Part shown: piece after piece, positions 8,050-15,808 of the stretch | Position numbering within the stretch: position 1 is the stretch's first letter | How the letters are laid out: each line of letters starts with the position of its first letter | Origin: Arthrobacter sp. B1I2 | GTDB taxonomy: Bacteria; Actinomycetota; Actinomycetes; Actinomycetales; Micrococcaceae | Reading direction: 5' to 3' | Length of the DNA: 64,000 nt | Assembly (NCBI RefSeq): GCF_030816485.1 | Contig: NZ_JAUSYC010000001.1 | Span: 3,844,001-3,908,000, forward strand | Notes under the pieces: generated by a model | The model's database searches: none | Told to the model about the DNA's origin: nothing | What the model saw: the letters and a program-made list of their open reading frames with translations, nothing else | Program-made: the position numbers and the translations under genes

Positions 8050-9432
8050 TTACTTCTTGCTGGCGGCAAGGAGGTCGGCGGTGCCCTTGGCGTCGGCGGC
8101 GTCCACGTCGTGCAGCGAGATGCCGCGGGTTTCCTTCAGGAAGAAGACCGCGACGGCGGTGATGGCGCAGGCGATGAGCAGGTAGACAGCCACGGGGACG
8201 GAGGACTTGTAGGTGCCCAGCAGCGAGGCGGCGATGATCGGCGCCAGGGAACCTGCCACGATGGATGTCACCTGGTAACCCAGGGAGACCCCGGAGTAGC
8301 GCATCCTGGTGGGGAACATCTCCGCCATGATGGCAGGCTGCCCTGCGTACATGAAGGCGTGGAACACGAGACCGATCATGACGGAAGCCAGGATGATGGC
8401 ATCGTTCTTGGTGTCCATCATGGGGAAGGCGAAGAAGCCCCAGGTGGCGCCCATGACCGCACCGGCCATGTAGACGGGCCTGCGGCCCAGGCGGTCCGAG
8501 AGCTTGCCGACCATGGGCACGACGGCGAAGTGGACGGCGTGGGCGAGGAGCAACAGGAGGAGGATGCGGGTGGTATCTGCCTGGACAACGGTCTTCAGGT
8601 AGGTGATGGAGAACGTCACCACGAGGTAGTACAGGATGTTCTCCGCGAAGCGCAGGCCCATGGCGGTGAAGACGCCGCGCGGGTACCGCCGGAACACTTC
8701 AGCCACACCGTAGCCCTTGTGGCCGGCGTCCACCTCTTTGCGGGCCTCCAGGAAAATGGGGGCGTCGTTGACCTTGGTCCGGATGTAGTAACCGATCACA
8801 ACAATCACCGCGGACAGCCAGAACGCTACGCGCCAGCCCCACCCCAGGAAAGCGTCCTGGGTCAACGTGGAGGACAGGATGAACAGCACGGCCGTGGCAA
8901 GCAGGTTTCCCAGCGGCACTGCGGACTGCGGCCAGCTGGCCCAGAAACCGCGGGACTTGCTGGGGCTGTGCTCTGCGACGAGGAGGACGGCGCCACCCCA
9001 CTCCCCGCCGACGGCAAAGCCCTGGGCGAACCGGAGCACGACCAGCAGAGCGGGAGCCCAGTAGCCGATCTGCTGGAATGTGGGCAGGCAGCCCATGAGG
9101 AAGGTGGACACCCCCACCAGGATGATGCTTAGCTGCAGCAGCTGCTTGCGGCCGAACTTGTCGCCAAAGTGGCCAAAGACGATGCCGCCGATGGGGCGTG
9201 CCACGAACCCTACGGCGTAGGTGAGGAAGGCGGCGATGATGCCGTCCAGTTCGGTGCCGGCGTTGGAGAAGAAGGCCTTGCCGAAGACAAGCGTGGCGGC
9301 GGAGGCGTAGAGGAAGAACTCGTACCACTCCACAACGGTTCCGGCCATGGAAGCCGTAACCACCTTCTTAAGGCCTGAAGCCTTGACGTCGTTTTCCTCT
9401 GTACGCCTTGCGGCGGAGCTTTCCGTACTCAT
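8050..9432 (-). CDS. MFS transporter, metabolite:H+ symporter (MHS) type
   Basis: A 460-residue protein with about 12 membrane segments. The MHS-family start is TASMAGTVVEWYEFFLYASA. The MFS loop 2-3 motif is GHFGDKFGRKQLL, and its counterpart in the second half is GKLSDRLGRRPVY. MHS proteins (ShiA, KgtP, ProP relatives) bring in organic acids or betaines with protons. ATG 9432 was chosen because AAGGAG lies 6 bases upstream; a longer frame to 9498 has no such site. First gene of the MFS-ADH operon, it faces a 178-base gap that also holds the promoter side of the region beyond metX. Confidence 0.9.
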   Translation of the reverse strand: MSTESSAARRTEENDVKASGLKKVVTASMAGTVVEWYEFFLYASAATLVFGKAFFSNAGTELDGIIAAFLTYAVGFVARPIGGIVFGHFGDKFGRKQLLQLSIILVGVSTFLMGCLPTFQQIGYWAPALLVVLRFAQGFAVGGEWGGAVLLVAEHSPSKSRGFWASWPQSAVPLGNLLATAVLFILSSTLTQDAFLGWGWRVAFWLSAVIVVIGYYIRTKVNDAPIFLEARKEVDAGHKGYGVAEVFRRYPRGVFTAMGLRFAENILYYLVVTFSITYLKTVVQADTTRILLLLLLAHAVHFAVVPMVGKLSDRLGRRPVYMAGAVMGATWGFFAFPMMDTKNDAIILASVMIGLVFHAFMYAGQPAIMAEMFPTRMRYSGVSLGYQVTSIVAGSLAPIIAASLLGTYKSSVPVAVYLLIACAITAVAVFFLKETRGISLHDVDAADAKGTADLLAASKK

Positions 9433-9486
9433 GCGAACTCCTTCGGTGTCGTCATCGACACCACGGGGACCGGTCAATGGCGGCCG

Positions 9487-9501
9487 GGTGTGATGCACAC
9501 C
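9487..9501. promoter_or_regulatory. Inverted repeat upstream of the MFS gene
   Basis: GGTGTG-ATG-CACACC has perfect 6-base arms, about 55 bases before the MFS start. TGCACAC occurs here and again at 9582. It resembles the TGCACA half-sites of the dyad at 5940-5957, but the spacing differs, so control by the same LysR protein is only a guess. Confidence 0.3.
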
Positions 9502-9610
9502 ACGAACGCCGGATTCGATTGAGTATGGTCTGCCTGCGGTGCAACCTCAACGCCGATTAGTGCAGAACGCATCTGCAGGAATGCACACGCACGTGGTTTT
9601 TCCGGCTTGG

Positions 9611-10726
9611 CTAGACCAGGAAGCTGCCCCGCAACTGGTTGCCCAGCTGCCCGATTTCGGTCAGGAACCCGTCGTGTCCTATCGGCGCCTGGATGATGTG
9701 GACATCGACGTCGCCGGGCAGGGCCTGGGCCAGTTCCTGGGACTGCGACGGAAAATAGAGCCGGTCGGAGTCGACGGCGGCCACGAGGAACCGTGCGGTG
9801 GACCGGGCCAGCGTCTCGGCCAGGGTCCCCCGGCCCCGGCAGACGTCGTGGCTCATCAGCGCCTCGGTCAGGGCGATGTAGCTGTTGGCGTCGAAGCGCT
9901 TTACGAGCTTGTTGCCCTGGTGGTCCAGGTAGCTTTCCACCTGGTAGCGGCCGCGGGCGGCCAGCACCTCACCCTTCAGGGGCGACTCGGGCGTCTGGGG
10001 TGTGCGGCCGAAGCGGCCTTCCAGTTCCGCGGCGGACCGGTAGGTGATGTGCGCGATGCGCCGGGCAAGCGCCAGTCCCTCTTCGGGGCAGGGGCCGCCG
10101 TAGTAGTCTCCGCCGTTGAAGTTGGGGTCCTGCCGGATGGCCAGGGTCTGGGCCTGCGCGAAGGCGATCTGTTCTGCCGTGCTGGCGGCCCCTACAGAGA
10201 TGACGGCGCAGCGCTGCACCCGCTCGGGGTACGTCACGGCCCATTCCAGGGCGCGGGCACCGCCCATGGATCCGCCGAGGACCGCGAACCAGCTGTTGAT
10301 GCCCAACTGGTCTGCCAGCCGGGCCTCCGCCACGGTGCTGTCCCGCAGGGTGACCAGGGGGAAGCGGGAGCCCCAGGGGGTTCCGTCCGGGGCGGGCGAC
10401 GACGGTCCCGTGGAGCCGTAGCAGCCCCCCACGATGTTGATGGACACCACGAAGAAACGGTCCGTATCTACCGGAGCGCCGGGCCCGGCCAGCTGTTCCC
10501 ACCAGCCCTCTTCGTCGGTGTCGCCGCGGGTCACGTGGGTGCTTCCGGTCAGCGCGTGCTCGATCAGGATGGCGTTGCTGGCGTCGGCATTGAGCGTGCC
10601 CCAGGTTTCGTAGGCCAGCGTGACATCCGGGAGGTAGCCACCGGCTTCAAGTTCCAGTCCCCCGATGGAGGCGTAACGGACGATTCCTTGTTCGGGGATG
10701 GCTGTTCGGGCGACGGTAACCGTCAT
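9611..10726 (-). CDS. metX: Homoserine O-acetyltransferase
   Basis: A 371-residue alpha/beta-hydrolase-fold enzyme that transfers acetyl from acetyl-CoA to homoserine, the committing step to methionine. The catalytic Ser is in LGGSMGGARALEW near residue 145. The family signature NIVGGCYGSTGPSSPAP is present, and the catalytic His is in GHDGFLTEIGQL near the end. ATG 10726 was chosen because AGAGG stands 7 bases before it. A longer frame to 10846 would be read from inside the riboswitch. Its product feeds the MetY sulfhydrylase encoded just upstream. Expression is probably controlled by the SAM-IV element in its leader. Confidence 0.95.
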   Translation of the reverse strand: MTVTVARTAIPEQGIVRYASIGGLELEAGGYLPDVTLAYETWGTLNADASNAILIEHALTGSTHVTRGDTDEEGWWEQLAGPGAPVDTDRFFVVSINIVGGCYGSTGPSSPAPDGTPWGSRFPLVTLRDSTVAEARLADQLGINSWFAVLGGSMGGARALEWAVTYPERVQRCAVISVGAASTAEQIAFAQAQTLAIRQDPNFNGGDYYGGPCPEEGLALARRIAHITYRSAAELEGRFGRTPQTPESPLKGEVLAARGRYQVESYLDHQGNKLVKRFDANSYIALTEALMSHDVCRGRGTLAETLARSTARFLVAAVDSDRLYFPSQSQELAQALPGDVDVHIIQAPIGHDGFLTEIGQLGNQLRGSFLV

Positions 10727-10737
10727 GGCAAGACCTC

Positions 10738-10854
10738 TTCTACGCGCTTGCCCGCCGTCATTTGACCGGCAGGCCAGGTCCTCACCCGGGGCACCCCACC
10801 GCGGATGGAGGGTTGCCGGCCAGCAAGCCGGGGCTGTCACTGGCACTCATGACC
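10738..10854 (-). promoter_or_regulatory. SAM-IV riboswitch in the metX leader
   Basis: Read on the minus strand, the leader has the SAM-IV blocks in order: GGTCATGAGTGCCAG, then CCCCGGCTTGCTGGCCGGC, then AACCCTCCA, then CGCGGTGGGGTGCCCCGGGT, GAGGACC, and a distal GGCAAGCGCG. SAM-IV is a known S-adenosylmethionine sensor of Actinomycetales found before methionine and sulfur genes. The distal block ends about 11 bases before the metX start, so control is probably by hiding the AGAGG ribosome site; no U-tract terminator is visible. Confidence 0.93.
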
Positions 10855-10931
10855 TGGTTCGAGTGTACGAAACACCCCCCGCTCCAGGCCAAGAGTGTGA
10901 CTGGTTGTGACTTCCCGGATTGCCGGCCGCT

Positions 10932-10975
10932 GGCGCCCGCTCAGGCGCGCCTGAGCGGGCGCCTGAGCGGGCGCA
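10932..10975. terminator. 32-bp perfect palindrome plus an extra arm, probable metY terminator
   Basis: Positions 10932-10963 are a perfect 32-base palindrome (arm GGCGCCCGCTCAGG, centre CGCG). The arm unit CCTGAGCGGGCG is then repeated once more up to about 10972. It lies 15 to 58 bases after the metY stop. There is no U-tract, so it may terminate through stem strength or protect the 3' end. The third arm allows two alternative hairpins. Confidence 0.6.
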
Positions 10976-10989
10976 GTTAAGGCGCCTGT

Positions 10990-12312
10990 TCAGCCTTGGG
11001 CGCCCTTGGCTGCGCGGAAACCCGCTTCCAGGTCGGCCAGGATGTCATCGATGTGCTCCAGGCCCACGGACAGCCGGACCAGTCCCGGGTGGACTCCGGC
11101 TATCACCTGCTGCTCCGGGGAGAGCTGGCTGTGCGTGGTCGACGCCGGGTGGATGACCAGGGAGCGGACGTCGCCGATGTTGGCAACGTGGGAGTGCAGC
11201 TCCAGGGCGTCGACGAAGCGTTTGCCCGCTTCCGCCCCGCCGGCCAGGTTGAAGGCGACGACGGCGCCCGTCCCCTTGGGCCCGTACTTGCGGCCACGTT
11301 CGTACCAAGGGCTGGACGGCAGCCCCGCGTAGGCGACGGATTCGACGTCGTCCCTTCCTTCCAGCCAGCGCGCCACTTCCGTGGCGTTGGCAACGTGGCG
11401 CTCCACCCGCAGGCTCAGCGTTTCCAGGCCTTGGGAAATCAGGAAGGCGTTGAAGGGGGACACCGCCGAGCCCAAATCGCGCAGCAACTGGACTCGGGCC
11501 TTGAGGATGTAGGAGAGGTTGGCACCCAGCGCACCATCAGCTCCAAGGTCGCGTGCATAGACCAGGCCGTTGTAGGTGGGGTCCGGGGTGTTGAATCCGG
11601 GGAACCTTGCCGGGTCCTTGCCGAAGTCGAACTTTCCGGAGTCGACGATCACGCCGGCAATGGCGGAACCGTGGCCGCCAAGATACTTGGTGGCAGAGTG
11701 GATCACGATGTCCGCGCCCCACTCCAGCGGGCGGATCAGGTAGGGAGTGGACAGCGTGTTGTCCACGATCAGTGGCACGCCTGCCTGGTGGGCAACCTCG
11801 GAGATGCCTTCGATGTCCAGGACATCCTGGCGTGGATTGGACACCACTTCACCGAAGAAGAGCTTGGTGTTCGGCTGGACCGCCTCGCGCCACTGGTCCA
11901 GGTTGTCCGGATCGGCCACGAAAGTAACGGAGATGCCGAACTTCTTCAGCGTGTGGGCGAAGAGGTTGTAGGTTCCGCCGTAAAGGCTGGGGCTCGCCAC
12001 AATATGGTCCCCGGCCTCGGCAATGTTCAGTACCGCGAAGGTCTCGGCGGCCTGCCCGGAGCTCAGCAGCAAAGCGGCCAGACCGCCCTCAAGGCTGGCT
12101 ATCCGTTGTTCCACGGCATCCTGCGTCGGGTTGCCGATCCGGGTGTAGATGGGTGCAAGCTCTGCCAAAGCGAAGCGGTTGGCTGCGCTTTCGGCGCTGG
12201 GGAACACGAAGGACGTGGTCTGGTAGATGGGCAGTGCACGGGCTCCTGTGGCACTGTCCGGCTCCTGGCCTGCATGGATTTGGCGGGTTTCGAAGGACCA
12301 TCCGTTGGACAT
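10990..12312 (-). CDS. metY: O-acetylhomoserine sulfhydrylase (PLP enzyme)
   Basis: A 440-residue Cys/Met-metabolism PLP enzyme that makes homocysteine from O-acetylhomoserine and sulfide. Visible marks are FETRQIHAGQEPDSATGARA at the start, the PLP-phosphate region SSGQAAETFAV, Asp in LIVDNTLSTPYLIRP and the PLP Lys in HSATKYLGGHGS near residue 207. The long form with EHIDDILADLEAGF at the end is typical of MetY rather than cystathionine enzymes. ATG 12312 was chosen because AAAGGAG is 6 bases upstream. It uses the metX product, yet each gene has its own riboswitch, so both are likely shut down by SAM separately. Confidence 0.95.
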   Translation of the reverse strand: MSNGWSFETRQIHAGQEPDSATGARALPIYQTTSFVFPSAESAANRFALAELAPIYTRIGNPTQDAVEQRIASLEGGLAALLLSSGQAAETFAVLNIAEAGDHIVASPSLYGGTYNLFAHTLKKFGISVTFVADPDNLDQWREAVQPNTKLFFGEVVSNPRQDVLDIEGISEVAHQAGVPLIVDNTLSTPYLIRPLEWGADIVIHSATKYLGGHGSAIAGVIVDSGKFDFGKDPARFPGFNTPDPTYNGLVYARDLGADGALGANLSYILKARVQLLRDLGSAVSPFNAFLISQGLETLSLRVERHVANATEVARWLEGRDDVESVAYAGLPSSPWYERGRKYGPKGTGAVVAFNLAGGAEAGKRFVDALELHSHVANIGDVRSLVIHPASTTHSQLSPEQQVIAGVHPGLVRLSVGLEHIDDILADLEAGFRAAKGAQG

Positions 12313-12355
12313 CCAAATCTCCTTTGACATGGGCCCGGCATGCTGGGAGCAGTAC

Positions 12356-12470
12356 GGGCCGCGCTTGCTTCCGGCTCTTGCCGGACAGCCAGGTCCTCAC
12401 CCGGGGCACCCCACCGCGGATGGAGGGTTGCCGGCCAGCGAGCCGGGGCTTGGCGCTGGCGCTCATGACC
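12356..12470 (-). promoter_or_regulatory. SAM-IV riboswitch in the metY leader
   Basis: The minus strand shows the same conserved core as the metX copy: GGTCATGAGCGCCAGCG, CCCCGGCTCGCTGGCCGGC, AACCCTCCA, GGTGGGGTGCCCCGGGT, GAGGACC and the distal GCAAGCGCG. The core from GCCGGCAACC to GGACC is base-for-base the same as in the other copy, while the variable stem after GGACC differs. Between it and the metY ribosome site is a hairpin with GGCCCG/CGGGCC arms, which may be the switching element. Confidence 0.93.
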
Positions 12471-12581
12471 TGCGCCCAGTCTAGGAACCGGGTGCCTGCC
12501 GTGGACAGCATTGTGACGAACAAGGTCTTCGGACCGCCCCGGAGTATGTCCGGGATGGCCCGCCCCTGGCCGGAATTCCAG

Positions 12582-12595
12582 TAAGGGTACCCTTA
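12582..12595. promoter_or_regulatory. 14-base perfect palindrome before the VOC gene
   Basis: TAAGGGTACCCTTA is a perfect palindrome 36 bases before the ATG of the VOC-family gene, where an operator overlapping the promoter would be expected. The cognate regulator is not in view. Confidence 0.4.
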
Positions 12596-12631
12596 GCTGA
12601 GAGCCTGATCACAAAGTGCCAAGATGTTGCC

Positions 12632-13270
12632 ATGCGCATGGATCACGTCTCTTACGCCTGTGAACACGATGGCCTCGCGGCCACTACCGAACGTATTTCA
12701 TCTGCCCTCGGCGTTGAGGCAGTGAAGGGCGGGGTGCACCCCCGGTTCGGAACCCGGAATATGATCATCCCGCTCGCCGGCCACAAGTACCTTGAAGTTG
12801 TGGAGGTCCTGGACCACCCGGCGTCGGACAAGGCACCGTTCGGACAGGCAGTTCGTGCCCGTTCCGCGGCTGGTGGCGGCTGGATGGGCTGGTGCGTCGA
12901 AGTGGACGACCTCGCCCCCTTCGAGGAACGCCTGGGCCGCGCCGCCGTGAACGGCAACCGCAAGTTCCCGGACGGCCGGGAGTTGGTCTGGAAGCAGATT
13001 GGCATCCTTGGCCTTATCGCCGATCCCCAGGTCCCGTACATGCTCAAGTGGGAGGGCGACCCGTCGCTGCACCCGTCCAACGCCTACCCGAGCAACCTCA
13101 AGATGAGCTGCCTGACCATTGCCGGCTCCGCCTCCCGCGTGACCGAGTGGCTGGGTGAGCCGGTGGAGAAGCCGCTCGAGGACGTTGCGGTGGAGTGGGT
13201 GGCCCCGCACGGAACACCGGGCATCCTGTCGGTTACGTTTGAAACCGCCAACGGGGCAGTCACTATCTGA
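12632..13270 (+). CDS. VOC-superfamily (glyoxalase-like) protein
   Basis: A 212-residue protein with the start MRMDHVSYACEHDGLAATTE, typical of the glyoxalase-like group, and a conserved GHKYLEVVEVLDHP block. A second, shorter module begins near residue 155 (KMSCLTIAGSASRVTEWLGE). VOC proteins bind a metal with two beta-alpha-beta-beta-beta modules. His5 (in MDHVSY) and Glu in YLEVVEV are likely ligands. The substrate cannot be told; the family includes dioxygenases, isomerases and resistance proteins. ATG 12632 and 12638 are both possible starts. A strong hairpin terminator follows. Confidence 0.75.
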   Translation: MRMDHVSYACEHDGLAATTERISSALGVEAVKGGVHPRFGTRNMIIPLAGHKYLEVVEVLDHPASDKAPFGQAVRARSAAGGGWMGWCVEVDDLAPFEERLGRAAVNGNRKFPDGRELVWKQIGILGLIADPQVPYMLKWEGDPSLHPSNAYPSNLKMSCLTIAGSASRVTEWLGEPVEKPLEDVAVEWVAPHGTPGILSVTFETANGAVTI

Positions 13271-13327
13271 CGCTCCGGGCCTCTCCCTTCCGGGAGTTGA
13301 GTTCGCCGGGCTTGTACCCGGATCCGC

Positions 13328-13379
13328 TTCGGCCGCCATCAGGTGGTGACAACGGCGTCACCACCCGATGGCGGCCGAA
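13328..13379. terminator. Long hairpin after the VOC gene
   Basis: Left arm 13328-13350 pairs with right arm 13357-13379 over 23 positions with one mismatch, around a 6-base loop. It follows the VOC stop by about 57 bases. No clear U-tract follows. Confidence 0.65.
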
Positions 13380-13400
13380 TCCATTTAAGTGGTTGCTTGC

Positions 13401-13457
13401 CCTCGCCAGGGGTAGCTGCCCTCGCAGGTGGTGGCTGCCCTCGCAGGGCGTAGCTGC
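13401..13457 (+). repeat. Three 19-bp imperfect tandem repeats
   Basis: Units at 13401-13419, 13420-13438 and 13439-13457 share CCTCGC(C)AGG...TAGCTGC with 3-4 differences between copies. The array sits about 60 bases before the start chosen for the DUF222/HNH gene. It may be a protein-binding array in its promoter or a slippage-generated repeat. Confidence 0.7.
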
Positions 13458-13517
13458 CCGCTGCTGTTACAGCCCACACCGATCTTGAATGTTGGTGCCT
13501 CGTTGGATGATGTTCGT

Positions 13518-15263
13518 ATGGGAATCAGCACGGGTGTTGGGGTGGTGTTGGAGGGTGTTCATGCCTCTGTTGCTGCCCTTGATGCGCTGGCCCTGGAGGA
13601 CGCTTCGCTGGCTGCCGGGATTGGCGTTGGCGCCGGTGTTGGTGCTGGGATTGGCGTTGGTGCTGATGTGGATGTGTTGCAGCGGCGGTACGAGCTCCGG
13701 CTGGAACGTATGGAACTCAGATCCCGACTACAGGCGCAGCTGATGGCCGGGCAGGCGGAGGACGTGGTCCAGGCCCTCGAACTCCAGCAGGCCATGACCC
13801 CGCCCGGCGCCTCTGTCCAGGACCGAACTTATGCCGAGATGTCGGAGGTTGAGGAGATCGCCGGGGTCCTCACCCTCAGCTCCGGGGCCGCCGGGGCGTT
13901 CGTGGAACAGTCCCGGCGGGTGTGCTCCCTGCCGCCGGTGATCGATGCGTTGGCCGCCGGCGCCATCTCCTGGCAGCACGCCAGGATCGTGGCCGATGAA
14001 ACCGAAGGCCTCACCCCCGACGGTGCAGCCGGGCTGGTGGCGCACTTCTTCGACCCCGCCGCCCCGAACCCGACCCGCGGCGCCGCCCCCGGAGAGCTCG
14101 TCCCGTCCCGGTTCCGCGCCAAAGTCCGCACCTGGCGGGAACGCCACCACCCCGAAACCCTCCAGAAACGCCACGCCAAGTCCGTGGCCGACCGGCGGAT
14201 GGAATACACCCCGGACCGGGACGGCATGGCCTGGATCAACCTCTACCTCCCCGGGGACACCGCCTGCGCCATCTGGAACCGCACCACCGCCACCGCCCGC
14301 GGCCTCCAAGGACCCGGCGAAGACCGCACCCTCACCCAACTCCGCCCCGACATCGCCGCCTCCCTACTCCTCGGCACCGGCAGCGCCACCGCCTCTGACA
14401 CCACCAGCACTACAGCCGCCGAAAACACCATGGGGATCGGGAGGATCCCTACCCCGCGGGCCGATGTGCTGGTCACCGTGCCCATCTTCTCCCTCCTCGG
14501 CCTGACCGACGAGCCCGCGGCGCTGGACGCTCTCGGGCCCATCCCGGCGTCGATGGCGCGCAGGCTCGTCGCGGACGGGGCGGATTCGTTCTACCGCGTC
14601 CTGGTCGACCCCCGCGACGGGGCGCCGCTGGAGATCGGCCGGACACGCTACCGGCTCCCCGAAACCATCAAACAATGGATCCGGATGCGGGACGGCAAAT
14701 GCACCTTCCCCGGCTGCAGCAACCGTTCCCCGGACAACGAGACAGACCACCTCACAGCATGGGAACACGGCGGCACCACCGGCACCAGCAACCTCGGACA
14801 GCTTTGCCCCAAACATCACCGGCTCAAACACGCCCGCCCCTGGATACCCGATGGTGCCACAGAAGACGAGCCGCCGGGCTGGACCTCACCCACCGGCCGC
14901 CACTACAAAGCCGAACACCCCGACCACGAACCAACCCACTGGCCACCAGGAACCTTGCCGACGGATGATGCCCCGGCAGTATCGGACGCCGCACCACAGG
15001 CGGCTGCCCTGAATGCCACTCCCCCGATGGCCACAAGGACAGCGGAGACCAACGGACCACCGGAAGATTTTCCCTGGCAAGAGCTACTTGCAGGAATGCC
15101 GACGTGGCCGGATGCGCCGCCGGAAGAACCATCCGGCGACAACGTGGTGGATCCGGAGGAGCTTTGCCCTGTTGATTCCGCATGGGAGGACTTCTTCGCA
15201 AAGCCGTATGTATTGCCCACAGACCCGCAAGCGGATTGGCAGCTGCTGCTGTCCCTGATCTGA
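13518..15263 (+). CDS. DUF222 + HNH endonuclease-domain protein (13E12 repeat family)
   Basis: A 581-residue protein. Residues 35-60 are a Gly/Val/Ala repeat (GIGVGAGVGAGIGVGADV). DUF222 follows (about 60-400; it includes ERHHPETLQKRHAKSVADRR and RDGMAWINLYLP). The HNH nuclease motif is at about 390-450: CTFPGCSNR, then NETDHLTAWEHGG, then SNLGQLCPKHHRLKH, with all expected His, Asn and Cys residues. The C-terminal 130 residues are acidic and Pro-rich. The family is multicopy in actinobacteria and its role is not established; DNA cleavage is inferred from the motif. ATG 13518 is a choice without a strong ribosome site. Codons end in G/T in the first 70 and in C later. Confidence 0.85.
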   Translation: MGISTGVGVVLEGVHASVAALDALALEDASLAAGIGVGAGVGAGIGVGADVDVLQRRYELRLERMELRSRLQAQLMAGQAEDVVQALELQQAMTPPGASVQDRTYAEMSEVEEIAGVLTLSSGAAGAFVEQSRRVCSLPPVIDALAAGAISWQHARIVADETEGLTPDGAAGLVAHFFDPAAPNPTRGAAPGELVPSRFRAKVRTWRERHHPETLQKRHAKSVADRRMEYTPDRDGMAWINLYLPGDTACAIWNRTTATARGLQGPGEDRTLTQLRPDIAASLLLGTGSATASDTTSTTAAENTMGIGRIPTPRADVLVTVPIFSLLGLTDEPAALDALGPIPASMARRLVADGADSFYRVLVDPRDGAPLEIGRTRYRLPETIKQWIRMRDGKCTFPGCSNRSPDNETDHLTAWEHGGTTGTSNLGQLCPKHHRLKHARPWIPDGATEDEPPGWTSPTGRHYKAEHPDHEPTHWPPGTLPTDDAPAVSDAAPQAAALNATPPMATRTAETNGPPEDFPWQELLAGMPTWPDAPPEEPSGDNVVDPEELCPVDSAWEDFFAKPYVLPTDPQADWQLLLSLI

Positions 15264-15356
15264 CAGCAGCAGCTTGAGCCTGGAGCAGCCCCGTGCGCAG
15301 GAACCGGTCCCGGCAAAAGCGGTAGGCGTCTGTTCGGGGGCCGGAGGAACTGGGAT

Positions 15357-15698
15357 TTATGGGCCTCCGAGCAGGGCGCAACCAAAAGTTCCCGCAGTTG
15401 TTCGCACAACGATATAGACCCTGGCTTCGTCAGAAGGAGATTCTGCAAGTATCTCGGCCCCGCCTGCTGTTTCGCCCTGCGTAGTCATTCCGCTCACGTC
15501 GCGACGCACGGTGGCTGGAGTCGGACCACAGTTGTATTCGCGGCCGCCGAACTGCACTTTTGAAGGAATCTCCTTGGGCCAGAGAACCCAGTCGGATGTC
15601 TGCTGATGGACGATCCACAAACGCATAAAGACCAGGAGTCCGGCCAGCACCAAGGCGGTTACTAACGCTGACCATATCAATCGTGACCCCCGGCTCAT
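15357..15698 (-). CDS. Small single-pass membrane or secreted protein, unknown function
   Basis: A 113-residue protein. Residues 8-28 (IWSALVTALVLAGLLVFMRL) form a signal anchor or signal peptide. The rest is an exported domain with two Cys, one in NCGPTPATV and one in GTFGCALLGG, that could form a disulfide. Base composition is lower in GC than its neighbours. No family was recognised. It stands alone between the HNH gene and the CPBP gene. Confidence 0.6.
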   Translation of the reverse strand: MSRGSRLIWSALVTALVLAGLLVFMRLWIVHQQTSDWVLWPKEIPSKVQFGGREYNCGPTPATVRRDVSGMTTQGETAGGAEILAESPSDEARVYIVVRTTAGTFGCALLGGP

Positions 15699-15808
15699 GG
15701 TGCCAACGATCCAGGAAACGCCATCTGCGGGTCAACGAAGGCTTTGCGGTATTCAACCTGCCCTAATACCGGATACGTAGAGCCGTCCCTGACTGAATTC
15801 ACAGGCTC

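Larger units (their letters stand above)
12313..12631. other. 319-base gap between metY and the VOC gene
   Basis: This divergent gap holds, from left to right: the metY ribosome site (12319-12325), a 6-bp stem hairpin (arms 12332-12337 and 12355-12360), the second SAM-IV riboswitch (12356-12470), about 110 bases where the metY promoter must lie, and a 14-base palindrome at 12582. No other gene was seen. Confidence 0.7.

Noticed and set aside
7594..9132. 512-codon + strand frame across the dehydrogenase and MFS genes
   Set aside because: It spans two real minus-strand genes and has no domain; the HGD-rich sequence is a typical shadow.
10727..10860. Small peptide gene upstream of metX
   Set aside because: The sequence is fully explained by the SAM-IV riboswitch fold.
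13401..13457. CRISPR array
   Set aside because: Only three direct units with no spacers between them; no cas gene nearby.
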